From NCBI GenBank assembly GCA_946186495.1, contig CAMHNQ010000013.1, forward strand, positions 1-62,268: DNA of 62,268 nt, in the 5' to 3' direction. Positions within the stretch are counted from its first letter, which is position 1. Each line of letters opens with the position of its first letter. The notes under the pieces are model-generated. The model was given only the letters and a program-made list of their open reading frames with translations, ran no database searches and was not told where the DNA came from. This document shows positions 43,665-52,155 of the stretch, in pieces. The translations under genes and the position numbers were made by a program. This DNA comes from an uncultured Bacteroidales bacterium. Its GTDB lineage: Bacteria > Bacteroidota > Bacteroidia > Bacteroidales > WCHB1-69.

Positions 43665-44144
43665 ATGGAATTCAATACCAAAAAATGGGTGAGCCTGGAT
43701 AAATTGGACAGCAATCCCTTGTCAATTGAATATGTTGAAGAAGTAAAAGAGTTGGCGAAGGAAGCCCATAGTTATTTGTTGTCCTTCCCATGGTGTCTGT
43801 CTATCAATAAGGGTTGGTTGGTCTATTCTTGTGGATATGTTATAGGCCTTTTCTGTTTTGAAATCGTGCCTGATGTTGCGAAAGGGGCAGACGATCATGT
43901 TTGGGTAATCGTAGGTGATCTTCCTCCGGCCTATATTGACATATTAAGTGCTCCATCCGCACATAGTGCATTGGATTTGTATATTAAACTGATGGAAGAA
44001 TGGGCTTCGAAAGTGAACAACGGCGAAAACATTTCTGATTGTTATCCTGTTAATGTGCCCGCAACCAAAGAGTATGCCGATATGCTCACAACAAGAATGA
44101 ATCTTTTGAAGGAGGATCACTTGCCATTGTTAGCGGAAAAATGA
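43665..44144 (+). CDS. Unknown cytoplasmic protein
   Basis: A 159-residue protein without signal peptide. Visible features: KLDSNPLSIEYVEEVK start, WVIVGDLPPAYI in the middle, LYIKLMEEW helix and YPVNVPATKEYADMLTTRM near the end. It overlaps a further small frame by four bases (ATGA). I do not recognise it; small, alpha/beta, in a region of accessory genes, it could be an immunity or toxin-partner protein. Confidence 0.6.
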   Translation: MEFNTKKWVSLDKLDSNPLSIEYVEEVKELAKEAHSYLLSFPWCLSINKGWLVYSCGYVIGLFCFEIVPDVAKGADDHVWVIVGDLPPAYIDILSAPSAHSALDLYIKLMEEWASKVNNGENISDCYPVNVPATKEYADMLTTRMNLLKEDHLPLLAEK

Positions 44145-44281
44145 TTTGGCTGTTGTATGGGAAGGTGGAAGAGGATATGTTTGGGATGAAAGAGATGAAA
44201 GTAGATAGAAGACAGACGATTACGTTGGATTCAGGTCGTGTGGTGAAGTCCGAATGGTCGCCGTCGGCTTTCGAAGAATAA
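44141..44281 (+). CDS. Small overlapping protein of unknown function
   Basis: Forty-six codons starting four bases inside the previous gene's end (MIWLLYGKVEED ... TLDSGRVVKSEWSPSAFEE). The overlap suggests coupled translation. It reads like the beginning or end of a larger domain and could be a remnant; no family is recognised. Confidence 0.4.
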   Translation: MIWLLYGKVEEDMFGMKEMKVDRRQTITLDSGRVVKSEWSPSAFEE

Positions 44282-44295
44282 CTCGTTGATAGTTC

Positions 44296-44697
44296 TCACG
44301 CACACGGCGTTCCAGGATAGAGTGTCGCGCACCGATCTATGATGGCGTTGGCGTTTTCAAAGCCCGTGTCGCAAACATTTTTGTTTCTGTTCCCGTCGTA
44401 GCCCATTACGAGGTGCATGGTGTCATAGCCGATGTTGATGAATTGCAGAAGCTTGCGATCTCGCTTTCCTGCTGCTGCTTTGTATTTCTCTATTGATGGA
44501 CGTCCTTTGCCGTTGCGAATAGGCAGGACAGCGTCAAGCGCGATCAGACATCCTTTCCATAGGATATCGCCTGCCGTCTTGATGTATTTGCGGTCTTCGT
44601 ATGACTTTGTTTCAGGGTCATAGTTCGCATTCTTGATAATCTCTTTCGCGTTTGCCACATACCTTCGGGCTTCTTCAATGGGATCTTTCTTTTCCAT
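44296..44697 (-). CDS. DUF5618 family protein
   Basis: A 133-residue helical protein starting at ATG 44697 (MEKKDPIEEARRYVANAKEI); an ATG at 44766 is upstream of the likely transcript start. KYIKTAGDILWKGCLIALDAVL and LQFINIGYDTMHLVMGYDG fit the DUF5618 pattern of Bacteroidota, function unknown. A decayed second copy lies at 43212-43286, so the family has been duplicated locally. Confidence 0.75.
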   Translation of the reverse strand: MEKKDPIEEARRYVANAKEIIKNANYDPETKSYEDRKYIKTAGDILWKGCLIALDAVLPIRNGKGRPSIEKYKAAAGKRDRKLLQFINIGYDTMHLVMGYDGNRNKNVCDTGFENANAIIDRCATLYPGTPCA

Positions 44698-44866
44698 GAT
44701 TCTTGATTCTTTTTGTTTATAAAAATGATGCTGCAAAGATATAATATTTTTTTTTATGTATGCCAATGACTTGGTAGGATTTTTTTTATTGCTGATAATT
44801 AGATAGTTGAAAATAATGGAATTAAATTTTAACTAACATTAGTTAATTTACGTATGGCATTTTCGC

Positions 44867-44899
44867 AAAAAAAAAGAGGCCGCCCAATCGGACAGCCCC
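44867..44899 (-). terminator. Intrinsic terminator of the GH20 gene
   Basis: In sense, GGGGCTGTCC and GGGCGGCCTC form a stem around GATT, followed by nine Ts. It lies just past the heptamer array. Confidence 0.75.
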
Positions 44900-44902
44900 A
44901 AT

Positions 44903-44937
44903 CATTATGCATTATGCATTATGAATTATGAATTAAT
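44903..44937 (-). repeat. Heptamer array at the hexosaminidase stop codon
   Basis: Plus-strand units CATTATG three times, AATTATG and AATTAAT. In sense each gives TAA every seven bases. The stop (44935-44933) lies in the last unit. Confidence 0.85.
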
Positions 44938-46567
44938 CCACCTCCATCACCGTTCTGTTCGAAGGCCTATACCCCAACTTTTTCATCAAATTCCGTTCGA
45001 AATCGACTTTCGTGGCGAATTTCTTCGGATCCTTCTTCTCTTTCGGGCTCCAGACGCACTCCGACAACGCGAACAGGCGCGGCATGATCATGTATTCGGC
45101 TGTTTCGGGGTCGTTGACGAACTCGGTCCAGAGGTTGCACTGTCCGCCGAGGATGTGCTTCTGCTGTGCCTCACTCAAGCCCTCCGGCATTGGGTCGAAG
45201 GAGTAGGCCTTGCCCAAGGAGACGTAACCCTCCATGCAGAGCCGCTCGTCCTTGTCCTTGCTTTGGTAGTAGTTGAAGTAGCAATGCGTGGTGGGGCACA
45301 TAATGACGTCGTTGCCGTGCTTGGCGGCGGTCTTCGCCACGTCGAGGCCCTGCCAGCACATGATGGTGGAGGTGTTCACCATGTCATCCGACACGATGTC
45401 GTCCCAGATGATGGCCTTTTTGCCGAGGGAGTCGAGGTGGTGCTCAATCTGGTTCATCAGCCACTGTTGGAGCTCGAATTCGTTCTTGAGTCCCTTGTCC
45501 TGAATGCGTTGCTGGCATTTCGGACAGACCTGCCAATTGTCGTTGAAGGCCTCGTCGCCGCCGATGTGGATGAACGGGTAGGGGAACAGCTCGGCCACTT
45601 CGGTGAGGACGTTCTTGTAGAAAGTGAGCACACCGTCGTTGCCGGCGCACATGATGGCTTTGGGCGGCCAGTAGGGACCCACGGCCACGGTGTAGGGATA
45701 GTCGTCGCAGGCATACTGCGGATAGGCGGCGAGGATGGCGCTGCAATGGCCGGGGATTTCGATTTCGGGGATGATGTCGATGTGGCGGGCGGCGGCATAG
45801 CGCACGATGTCGCGGACTTGCTCCTTGGTGTAGAAGCCGCCGTAGGTCATGGGCTCGTCAGGCATCACCGGGTGCAGCGTGTCCCAGGAGGTTCGCTCGG
45901 GCCGCCACGCGCCCACGCGGGTGAGCTCCGGATATTGGTCGATCTGCACGCGCCAGCCGTGGTCGTCGGTGAGATGCCAGTGGAACTTGTTGATCTTGAA
46001 GAACGCCAGCATGTCGATGTATTTCTTCACGAAGGCGGTGTCGAAGAAGTGGCGCGACACGTCGAGATGGGCGCCGCGGTAGCCGAAGCGCGGGTAGTCG
46101 GTGATCTGGCAGCACGGCACTGCGAAGGTCTTGTTGTCGGCTAACTTGTCGGTGCCAGCCATCTGCATCAGCGTCTGCATGGCGTAAAAGAGGCCGGCGG
46201 TGGTGTTGGCCTCCGCCACGATGCGTTTGGGTTTCACGGTGAGCACGTAGCCCTCCTCGCCAATCCCTTTGATCTCTTTCTCGCTGATAGAGAAGAGGAT
46301 GGAGTGCTTCTTCGCGCTCTCCGCATCGCCGAGGTTGGGACGCATCTTGAAGTAGCTCTCGTAGAGGTCGCGAATCATCTTCGAGGTTTCGGACGATTCG
46401 GCCCCGAGGTTGTCGAAACAGAGCATCGTCTTGTCGTCGATGGTGAACTGCCCTGCTTTGGGCGTGACTTCCACCGGCTCGGGGACGATGACGACGGCTT
46501 TGGGCTTCTGGCAGCCGAACAGCATGACGGCCGCGAGGATGAGGGTCAAAAAAGTGATCTTTTTCAT
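44933..46567 (-). CDS. GH20 beta-N-acetylhexosaminidase lipoprotein
   Basis: A 544-residue exported glycosidase that removes terminal N-acetylglucosamine or N-acetylgalactosamine. Lipobox LFGC near residue 18 (start ATG 46567). An N-terminal GH20b-like domain comes first, then the catalytic barrel with HWHLTDDHGWRVQ near 185 and the catalytic Asp-Glu pair in HIGGDEAFND near 325. A C-terminal EYMIMPRLFALSECVWSPKEKK segment closes the active site region. It follows the unknown gene at 46584 by 16 bases. Confidence 0.93.
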   Translation of the reverse strand: MKKITFLTLILAAVMLFGCQKPKAVVIVPEPVEVTPKAGQFTIDDKTMLCFDNLGAESSETSKMIRDLYESYFKMRPNLGDAESAKKHSILFSISEKEIKGIGEEGYVLTVKPKRIVAEANTTAGLFYAMQTLMQMAGTDKLADNKTFAVPCCQITDYPRFGYRGAHLDVSRHFFDTAFVKKYIDMLAFFKINKFHWHLTDDHGWRVQIDQYPELTRVGAWRPERTSWDTLHPVMPDEPMTYGGFYTKEQVRDIVRYAAARHIDIIPEIEIPGHCSAILAAYPQYACDDYPYTVAVGPYWPPKAIMCAGNDGVLTFYKNVLTEVAELFPYPFIHIGGDEAFNDNWQVCPKCQQRIQDKGLKNEFELQQWLMNQIEHHLDSLGKKAIIWDDIVSDDMVNTSTIMCWQGLDVAKTAAKHGNDVIMCPTTHCYFNYYQSKDKDERLCMEGYVSLGKAYSFDPMPEGLSEAQQKHILGGQCNLWTEFVNDPETAEYMIMPRLFALSECVWSPKEKKDPKKFATKVDFERNLMKKLGYRPSNRTVMEVD

Positions 46568-46583
46568 ATTTGGTTTCTCTTTA

Positions 46584-47024
46584 TTATGCTGCAATAATAT
46601 ACCCGCTGCGATAGCATTCCGCGATATATTCGCGGGATTGGTAATAGAGGTCGGAGTTGAAATTCAAGATTTTCTTGGAAATCCATGAGTTGTAAACCTC
46701 GCGGATGCCTTTGAAGATTTCTTCTTCGGAATAGCAGTCTTCTAACAGTCGAGAAAGCACTTCCCCGATGTCCCAGTAATCAGGGACGCTGTAGCGGCAA
46801 AGTCCCACATTGTCAAATTGCCCATCTGGAATGCAGGCACGAATGATGAAATCATCCGCCACTTTTTCAATAGGCTCGCTATGAAAAACATCCTGATATT
46901 TATAAATACGTTCAATGTTATCCCCTAAGAGATTCACTACATGTGACCTCTCATTTTTTGTCTGTCGGGTAATAAATTCAATCAGACTGCACGTGTAAAA
47001 TAGGGCAGTATTATTTTTCTTCAT
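46584..47024 (-). CDS. Unknown protein linked to DUF3990-type modules
   Basis: A 146-residue acidic protein (MKKNNTALFYTCSLIEFI ... VPDYWDIGEVLSRLLEDCY). From memory, proteins of this type accompany DUF3990 and DUF3791 genes in Bacteroidota, possibly as antitoxins or partners. Here the DUF3990 gene upstream survives only as a short relic whose stop overlaps this start. Function unknown. Confidence 0.6.
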   Translation of the reverse strand: MKKNNTALFYTCSLIEFITRQTKNERSHVVNLLGDNIERIYKYQDVFHSEPIEKVADDFIIRACIPDGQFDNVGLCRYSVPDYWDIGEVLSRLLEDCYSEEEIFKGIREVYNSWISKKILNFNSDLYYQSREYIAECYRSGYIIAA

Positions 47025-47106
47025 AAACTTCTATTTCTTTGTTGAACTTCATTACTCTGATTTCGGGTATTTTGACTATTTGTGAGCTTCCGTGAGATAG
47101 TTCCAT
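47011..47106 (-). pseudogene. Truncated DUF3990-type gene
   Basis: A 31-codon frame begins MELSHGSSQIVKIPEIRV, matching the start of DUF3990 proteins (HGS then hydrophobic then P), related to ADP-ribosyltransferase-like folds. It runs into EVYEEK and stops, overlapping the next start. The central domain appears deleted, leaving both ends joined. A promoter (47126-47133) still precedes it. Confidence 0.55.
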
Positions 47107-47125
47107 CGTATAAAGTTTGATGCGG

Positions 47126-47133
47126 CAAAAGTA
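47126..47133 (-). promoter_or_regulatory. Predicted -7 box for the DUF3990 relic unit
   Basis: CAAAAGTA is TACTTTTG in sense, 20 bases before the relic's ATG. Confidence 0.55.
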
Positions 47134-47188
47134 CACAAATATTGAATACCAATTTTGAATGATTCGTGGCGATTTATGAAATGCAATG

Positions 47189-48316
47189 TCAGTGTTCCAA
47201 AAAACAATCCCCTGCGATGCCGTCTGCGAACCAGAGACCCTCGGCAGTCAGGTGCAGGCGGCCCGGGGTGTACTCGTAGTGGCGGGGGTTCACTTTCGTC
47301 TGAAAATGCCGTAGCAGTGTGTCCGTGCGCTTCTGTCCGAAAAGCTGCGCCATCTCGCGAAGGTCGATGCCGGAACGGGTGCGCAGCCGCAGAAGGAGGT
47401 ACTCGTTATAATGGTCTGTTTTGGAGAGCGTTTCATGTCCATAGAAAGTTTTTTTCTCCGCTATCTGCGCGAAGTAGGTTGCCAGTGTGGGAGCGTTCCA
47501 GTAGCGGTGCGTGCCGTCGAAGGAGTGCGCCGCCGGCCCGAATCCGAGGTACGGGACCCGTTGCCAGTAGGCGGAGTTGTGCTTCGATTCCCATCCTTTC
47601 ACGGCATAGTTGGAGACCTCGTATTGCATGAAGGGCGAGCGCACTGCCGCCTCCTGCAGGATGTCGTATTGTCTTGCCGCCAGGTCTTCGTCGGGCTCCA
47701 CGGTCTTGTGCTGGTGGATGCGGCGGTAGAGCAGGGAGTTCTCCTCCACGGTGAGCGCATAAGCTGAGAAATGCCGGATTGGAATGGAGAAAGCTTTCTC
47801 TAACTCGTTGCACCATTGTTTGTTGCTTCGCTCATTGACTCCGTAGATGAGGTCAATGGAGATGTTGTCGAAACCGGCGTCGTGGGCGTTTTTGATGGCG
47901 TCCAAAGCCTCTTGTGCCGTGTGCCGTCGTCCCAAAAACCGCAGTATGTCATCGTGAAACGACTGCACCCCAATACTCAGTCGGTTGAATCCCAACGCTT
48001 TCAACGCCTTGCAGTACTCAGGGGTGAGTTGCTCAGGGTTGGCTTCGATGGTCATTTCCGCATCCGGAGCTATCTTGAAACGGTCGTGCAGGTTGTCCAA
48101 AATTTGGTGTAACTGTGAGGGTTGAAGCAATGACGGGGTGCCTCCGCCGAAATAGGCGGTTTTCACGGACTCTGTGACTTCACTCTCCCGCAGGGTTAGC
48201 TCTTCGGATAGCGTGGATATATATTTGTCAATATCTTTCTGATTTACAGTGGAATAAAATCCGCAATAGACGCACTTGGATTTGCAGAACGGAATATGGA
48301 GGTATAGTCCGGCCAT
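47189..48316 (-). CDS. hemW: Radical SAM heme-pathway protein HemW
   Basis: A 375-residue radical SAM protein of the coproporphyrinogen-oxidase-like HemW family, which binds heme and is thought to act as a chaperone in heme delivery. YLHIPFCKSKCVYCGFYS holds the C-x3-C-x2-C cluster site near residue 8-15; FGGGTPSLL and GVQSFHDDIL are family motifs. The third extra cysteine of true HemN is absent. ATG 48316 follows a -7 box at 48346-48353. Confidence 0.92.
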   Translation of the reverse strand: MAGLYLHIPFCKSKCVYCGFYSTVNQKDIDKYISTLSEELTLRESEVTESVKTAYFGGGTPSLLQPSQLHQILDNLHDRFKIAPDAEMTIEANPEQLTPEYCKALKALGFNRLSIGVQSFHDDILRFLGRRHTAQEALDAIKNAHDAGFDNISIDLIYGVNERSNKQWCNELEKAFSIPIRHFSAYALTVEENSLLYRRIHQHKTVEPDEDLAARQYDILQEAAVRSPFMQYEVSNYAVKGWESKHNSAYWQRVPYLGFGPAAHSFDGTHRYWNAPTLATYFAQIAEKKTFYGHETLSKTDHYNEYLLLRLRTRSGIDLREMAQLFGQKRTDTLLRHFQTKVNPRHYEYTPGRLHLTAEGLWFADGIAGDCFLEH

Positions 48317-48345
48317 TTCTTTTTTTTTGGAATATGAATATATGC

Positions 48346-48353
48346 GGCAAAGA
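48346..48353 (-). promoter_or_regulatory. Predicted -7 box for hemW
   Basis: CAAAGATA is TATCTTTG in sense, 30 bases upstream of ATG 48316. Confidence 0.6.
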
Positions 48354-48416
48354 TACATTTTTAATGTTTATGGGTGGCGGGTGAGGATGTTGTGTTGGCA
48401 GGGAAAGAAAAAAGTG

Positions 48417-48424
48417 TACCTTTG
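48417..48424 (+). promoter_or_regulatory. Predicted -7 box for queE
   Basis: TACCTTTG with TTGG at 48395-48398 as -33 element; back-to-back with the hemW promoter. Confidence 0.65.
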
Positions 48425-48447
48425 CACTTTGTTTAAACAACGGAAAA

Positions 48448-49059
48448 ATGGAGAAGAAAGGACTGTATATTCCTGTGGTTGAGGAGTTTTATTCGTTGCA
48501 AGGAGAAGGCTACCATACAGGTAAGCCCGCATGGTTCGTGCGTGTGGGCGGGTGTGAGGTGGGTTGTTCTTTCTGCGACGAGATGCGTACTTGGAATGCC
48601 GAGAAGTTCCCGAAGGTGGATGTGGACGAGATTGTGGCACGTGCGGCGCAGAAACCGGCGCGTGCGGTGGTGGTCACGGGCGGCGAGCCGTTGTTGTACA
48701 ACATGGACTACCTGTGTGCCAGAATGCACGAACATAATATCCAGTGCTTTCTCGAAACCTCTGGGTCGGAGCCGTTGTCCGGCGATTGGGACTGGATCTG
48801 CCTCTCCCCGAAGTACGGTGCGCCTCCGCGCCCGGAAATCCTCGCGAACGCCAATGAACTGAAAGTTGTCATAGGCAGTGAGGCTGATTTCGACTGGGCA
48901 GAGGAAAATTCCAGAAAAGTCTCAGGCCGCTGTCTCCTCATGCTCCAGCCCGACTGGAATCGATGCAACGTCATTATGAGCCAGCTGGTGAACTACGTGC
49001 TGGAGCATCCCAAATGGCGCGTGTCGCTGCAGTCGCACAAATACATGCAAATCCGTTAG
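48448..49059 (+). CDS. queE: 7-carboxy-7-deazaguanine synthase
   Basis: A 203-residue radical SAM enzyme of queuosine synthesis, converting carboxytetrahydropterin to 7-carboxy-7-deazaguanine. EEFYSLQGEGYHTGKPAWFVR leads to the cluster motif CEVGCSFC near residue 36, followed by VVVTGGEPLLY. The final LQSHKYMQIR is a family hallmark. Together with the QueG half at 16.5 kb it shows that the organism makes queuosine. It is slightly compact, as other QueE proteins of the phylum. Confidence 0.94.
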   Translation: MEKKGLYIPVVEEFYSLQGEGYHTGKPAWFVRVGGCEVGCSFCDEMRTWNAEKFPKVDVDEIVARAAQKPARAVVVTGGEPLLYNMDYLCARMHEHNIQCFLETSGSEPLSGDWDWICLSPKYGAPPRPEILANANELKVVIGSEADFDWAEENSRKVSGRCLLMLQPDWNRCNVIMSQLVNYVLEHPKWRVSLQSHKYMQIR

Positions 49060-49085
49060 TGGCCATAGTCGAAATTCATGAGGAA

Positions 49086-49382
49086 ATGGACAAAAGAGAC
49101 AGTCATGAGATGAATTTGAAGGAACTGGTCGGCAGATTCGTCAGCCAGTCGGGAAAGCAGCATTTGATGGACAAGCAACAGCTGTTCGCGCGTTGGCCTG
49201 AGTATGTGGGGGAAATGTGCGCACAATACTCCCGCTGTGTCGATTTGCGCAACGGGCTGCTTGTTGTACAAGTGCGCAATGCCGCTCTGAAATTCGAGCT
49301 CTTCGGCCACAAATCCCAAATAGTGAAACGCATAGAAGCGGATTTCGGACCGATGGTGAAGGATATAATGTTCAAGAGTTAG
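49086..49382 (+). CDS. DUF721 (DciA-like) protein
   Basis: A 98-residue protein of the DUF721 family. DciA members load or assist the replicative helicase. MNLKELVGRFVSQSGKQHLMDKQQLFARWPEYVG forms the helical N-terminus, and LLVVQVRNAALKFELFGHKSQIVKRI the KH-like part. The start at 49086 follows the queE end by 26 bases. The protein is shorter than proteobacterial DciA, typical for Bacteroidota. Confidence 0.8.
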   Translation: MDKRDSHEMNLKELVGRFVSQSGKQHLMDKQQLFARWPEYVGEMCAQYSRCVDLRNGLLVVQVRNAALKFELFGHKSQIVKRIEADFGPMVKDIMFKS

Positions 49383-49419
49383 CAGTTTTTCGGATTATTA
49401 CATAAACATACTTAAGGAT

Positions 49420-49626
49420 ATGAGAATAGGAATGACAGAGGTTATCATTATCGCGTTGATTGTGTTGCTGTTGTTTGGCGGGAAGAAAATCCCGGAGCTG
49501 ATGAGTGGCTTGGGTAAGGGCGTGCGCTCGTTCAAGGACGGCATGGAGGGCAAGGAAGGGCCGTCATCCCCCAAGAGCGACACCCAGACCAGCGGTTCTG
49601 ACACAGCGATTGACAAGCCCGAGTAG
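49420..49626 (+). CDS. tatA: Sec-independent translocase component TatA
   Basis: A 68-residue protein with one N-terminal helix (EVIIIALIVLLLFGGKKIPEL), the FGGKKIPEL hinge, amphipathic helix GKGVRSFKDGM and an acidic tail. It forms the pore for twin-arginine export of folded proteins. The stop is immediately followed by tatC. No tatB is present, as in minimal TatAC systems. Confidence 0.92.
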   Translation: MRIGMTEVIIIALIVLLLFGGKKIPELMSGLGKGVRSFKDGMEGKEGPSSPKSDTQTSGSDTAIDKPE

Positions 49627-50379
49627 ATGTCCGAACCTGCGGATAACAAATCCTTTTGGGAACATTTGGAGGAGTTGCGCGGCCGCCTGATTCGGATTCT
49701 GGTGGTCACGTTGGCTTTCTCCATGGTCGCATTTTGCTTTAAGGATTGGCTTTTCCGCATTGTCCTTGCACCCAAGGATTCCTCGTTCTTCATGTACAAG
49801 TTGTTCGGGGGAAGGGATTTCTCCCTCAACCTCATGAACACGGGGCTCACCGAACAGTTCATGATACATCTCAAGACCGCCTTCGCGTTCGGCCTCCTTA
49901 TGGCCTCCCCATACATCATCAAAGTGCTGTTCGATTTTCTCAGGCCGGCGCTGTACGAGAACGAACGCAAGCACTCCGTGAGTATCGCGCTTTCCGCTTA
50001 TCTGATGTTCATCCTTGGCGTGACCGTCAATTACCTTTTTGTTTTCCCGCTCACCGTCCGCATACTGGGTACCTATCAGGTGAGTGACGCTGTGCGCAAC
50101 ATGCTGACGCTGCAGTCGTACATGGACACGCTGCTGCTGATGAGTCTCGTGCTCGGCATCGTGTTCGAGATTCCGGTGCTGAGTTGGCTGTTGGCGCGGT
50201 TCGGGTTGCTGAAGGCGGAGTGGATGACTCGCTACCGCCGCCACGCCATCGTGGCCATTCTCGTCTCCGCCGCCGTCATCACCCCGACTGGCGACGCATT
50301 TACGCTGCTTATCGTCGCCCTGCCGATATGGCTGCTCTATGAGCTGAGTGTGCTGGTCGTCCGTCGGGTGGAACGTTGA
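49627..50379 (+). CDS. tatC: Sec-independent translocase component TatC
   Basis: A 250-residue six-helix receptor that recognises twin-arginine signals. SFWEHLEELRGRLIRI is the conserved N-terminus, and FEIPVLSWLLARFGLLKAEWM and ITPTGDAFTLLIVALPIWLLYE are family motifs. The gene starts at the base after the tatA stop. Confidence 0.94.
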   Translation: MSEPADNKSFWEHLEELRGRLIRILVVTLAFSMVAFCFKDWLFRIVLAPKDSSFFMYKLFGGRDFSLNLMNTGLTEQFMIHLKTAFAFGLLMASPYIIKVLFDFLRPALYENERKHSVSIALSAYLMFILGVTVNYLFVFPLTVRILGTYQVSDAVRNMLTLQSYMDTLLLMSLVLGIVFEIPVLSWLLARFGLLKAEWMTRYRRHAIVAILVSAAVITPTGDAFTLLIVALPIWLLYELSVLVVRRVER

Positions 50380-50579
50380 AAGAGGTCGGTCTGCAGATCG
50401 TCGAAGCTGCGGAAATTGTTGCCGAAGCACACTGCCACCACATGGGAGATAGTGGTTATGAACTGCGCGATTAGTGTGGCGAATGGGGTGATACAGGCGG
50501 TCTGAGTTATGAGAGTCTCTGTTCGCTCCATGAAAATACGTTTTTTTTGTTTTGCGAGAGTTCGGGTTGATATTTTGTG

Positions 50580-50587
50580 TACCTTTG
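50580..50587 (+). promoter_or_regulatory. Predicted -7 box for gltX
   Basis: TACCTTTG matches TAnnTTTG, 29 bases before ATG 50616. The rest of the 50380-50615 spacer shows no supportable gene. Confidence 0.6.
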
Positions 50588-50615
50588 CGGCCTTTTTGTA
50601 AGTAAACGTTAAAAT

Positions 50616-52133
50616 ATGAAACCCAGAGTCAGATTTGCCCCCAGCCCCACGGGACCGCTTCACATCGGAGGCGTGCGCACCGCATTGTATAACTACCTGT
50701 TCGCCAAGAAACACGGCGGCTCTTTCCTGTTGCGTATAGAGGACACGGACCAGACCCGTTTTGTGCCGGGTGCTGAGGAGTATATCGTTGAAGCATTCCA
50801 GTGGTTAGGCCTGAAATTCGACGAAGGTGTCGGTATCGGCGGCGACTTCGGACCCTACAAGCAGTCGGAGCGCAAAGCCCTCTACAAGCCCTACGCTGAG
50901 CAGCTGGTGAACGACGGTTGGGCCTACTACGCCTTCGACACGCCGGAAGCCCTCGATGCCAAACGCAAGGAGGCCGAAAGCCAGAAGAAGACGTTCCAGT
51001 ATGATGCCACTACGCGCATGTCGATGGTTAACTCGTTGACATTAAGCGCGGAAGAGACGGCTGAGCGCATCGCTTCGGGCGCACCGTTCGTGGTGCGTTT
51101 CAAATATCCCGAAAATACTGAAATCCATGTCCACGACCTGATTCGCGGTGAAGTGGTGATTAATTCCAACCTTCTGGACGATAAGGTGTTGTATAAGTCT
51201 GACGGAATGCCGACCTACCATTTGGCCAACATCGTCGATGACCATCTGATGCAGATTACGCATGTGATTCGCGGTGAGGAGTGGTTGCCGTCGGCGCCGT
51301 TGCACGTGATGCTCTACAAGGCTTTCGGCTGGGAGGCCCCGCAGTTCGCGCACCTGCCGTTGCTGCTCAAGCCCGACGGCAACGGCAAGCTCAGCAAACG
51401 CGACGGCGACCGTCTGGGCTTCCCCGTATTCCCGTTGGAGTGGCACGACCCCAAGAGCGGCGAAGTCTCCTCAGGCTATCGTGAGACAGGCTATCTACCT
51501 GAGGCTGTGGTGAATATGTTGGCATTGCTGGGATGGAATCCCGGTACCGAGCAGGAAATTTTCAGCTTGGACGAGCTGGTGGAACATTTCTCGCTGGACA
51601 AGATCAGCAAGTCGGGCGCGAAATTCTCATTAGACAAGGCCAAATGGTTCAACCACGAGTACATCCAACTCAAGTCCGCGCAAGAACTGCTGCCGACGTT
51701 CGCCAAGATTTTAGAGGAGAAGGGAGTCCGCTATCAGGAGGATTACCTGCTGAAAGTCATTGACTTGATGAAGGAACGGCTCACCTTCCCGAGCGAGTTC
51801 TGGGATCAGGCCGGTTTCTTTTTCGAAGCCCCGACCGAGTACAGCGCACAGGATCTGAAGAAGCGCTGGAAGGAGGGCACGGGCGAGAAGTTGCGGGTCA
51901 TCGACCAGCTGCTGCGCCAGGACGAGGTTTTCGACATGCAAGCCGCCCACGACCGTGTGATGGAGCATATCAAAGCCAACGAGTGGAATATGGGAGCCGT
52001 ACTCAACAGTCTGAGAATCGGCATCGTAGGTTGTGCGCGCGGTCCTGAACTCTTCACGATGATCAACATCCTCGGCACGGAAGAGGTGCACAAGCGCACT
52101 GAGGCGGTGATAGCCGCCGTGGAGGGGTGTTAG
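50616..52133 (+). CDS. gltX: Glutamyl-tRNA synthetase
   Basis: A 505-residue class I synthetase charging tRNA-Glu. HIGH motif in [12 protein letters not shown] (residue 8 onward), KMSKS-like motif KLSKRDG near residue 258. An anticodon-binding helical domain fills the C-terminal third. Length and start are standard. Whether it also charges tRNA-Gln cannot be decided here. Confidence 0.97.
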   Translation: MKPRVRFAPSPTGPLHIGGVRTALYNYLFAKKHGGSFLLRIEDTDQTRFVPGAEEYIVEAFQWLGLKFDEGVGIGGDFGPYKQSERKALYKPYAEQLVNDGWAYYAFDTPEALDAKRKEAESQKKTFQYDATTRMSMVNSLTLSAEETAERIASGAPFVVRFKYPENTEIHVHDLIRGEVVINSNLLDDKVLYKSDGMPTYHLANIVDDHLMQITHVIRGEEWLPSAPLHVMLYKAFGWEAPQFAHLPLLLKPDGNGKLSKRDGDRLGFPVFPLEWHDPKSGEVSSGYRETGYLPEAVVNMLALLGWNPGTEQEIFSLDELVEHFSLDKISKSGAKFSLDKAKWFNHEYIQLKSAQELLPTFAKILEEKGVRYQEDYLLKVIDLMKERLTFPSEFWDQAGFFFEAPTEYSAQDLKKRWKEGTGEKLRVIDQLLRQDEVFDMQAAHDRVMEHIKANEWNMGAVLNSLRIGIVGCARGPELFTMINILGTEEVHKRTEAVIAAVEGC

Positions 52134-52155
52134 TCGCCTTGCAAATCGCCTTTCT

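Noticed and set aside
50337-50531. Minus-strand frame between tatC and gltX (MERTETLITQTACITPF)
   Set aside because: It overlaps the end of tatC, has no promoter box and no recognisable family, so it is probably not a gene.
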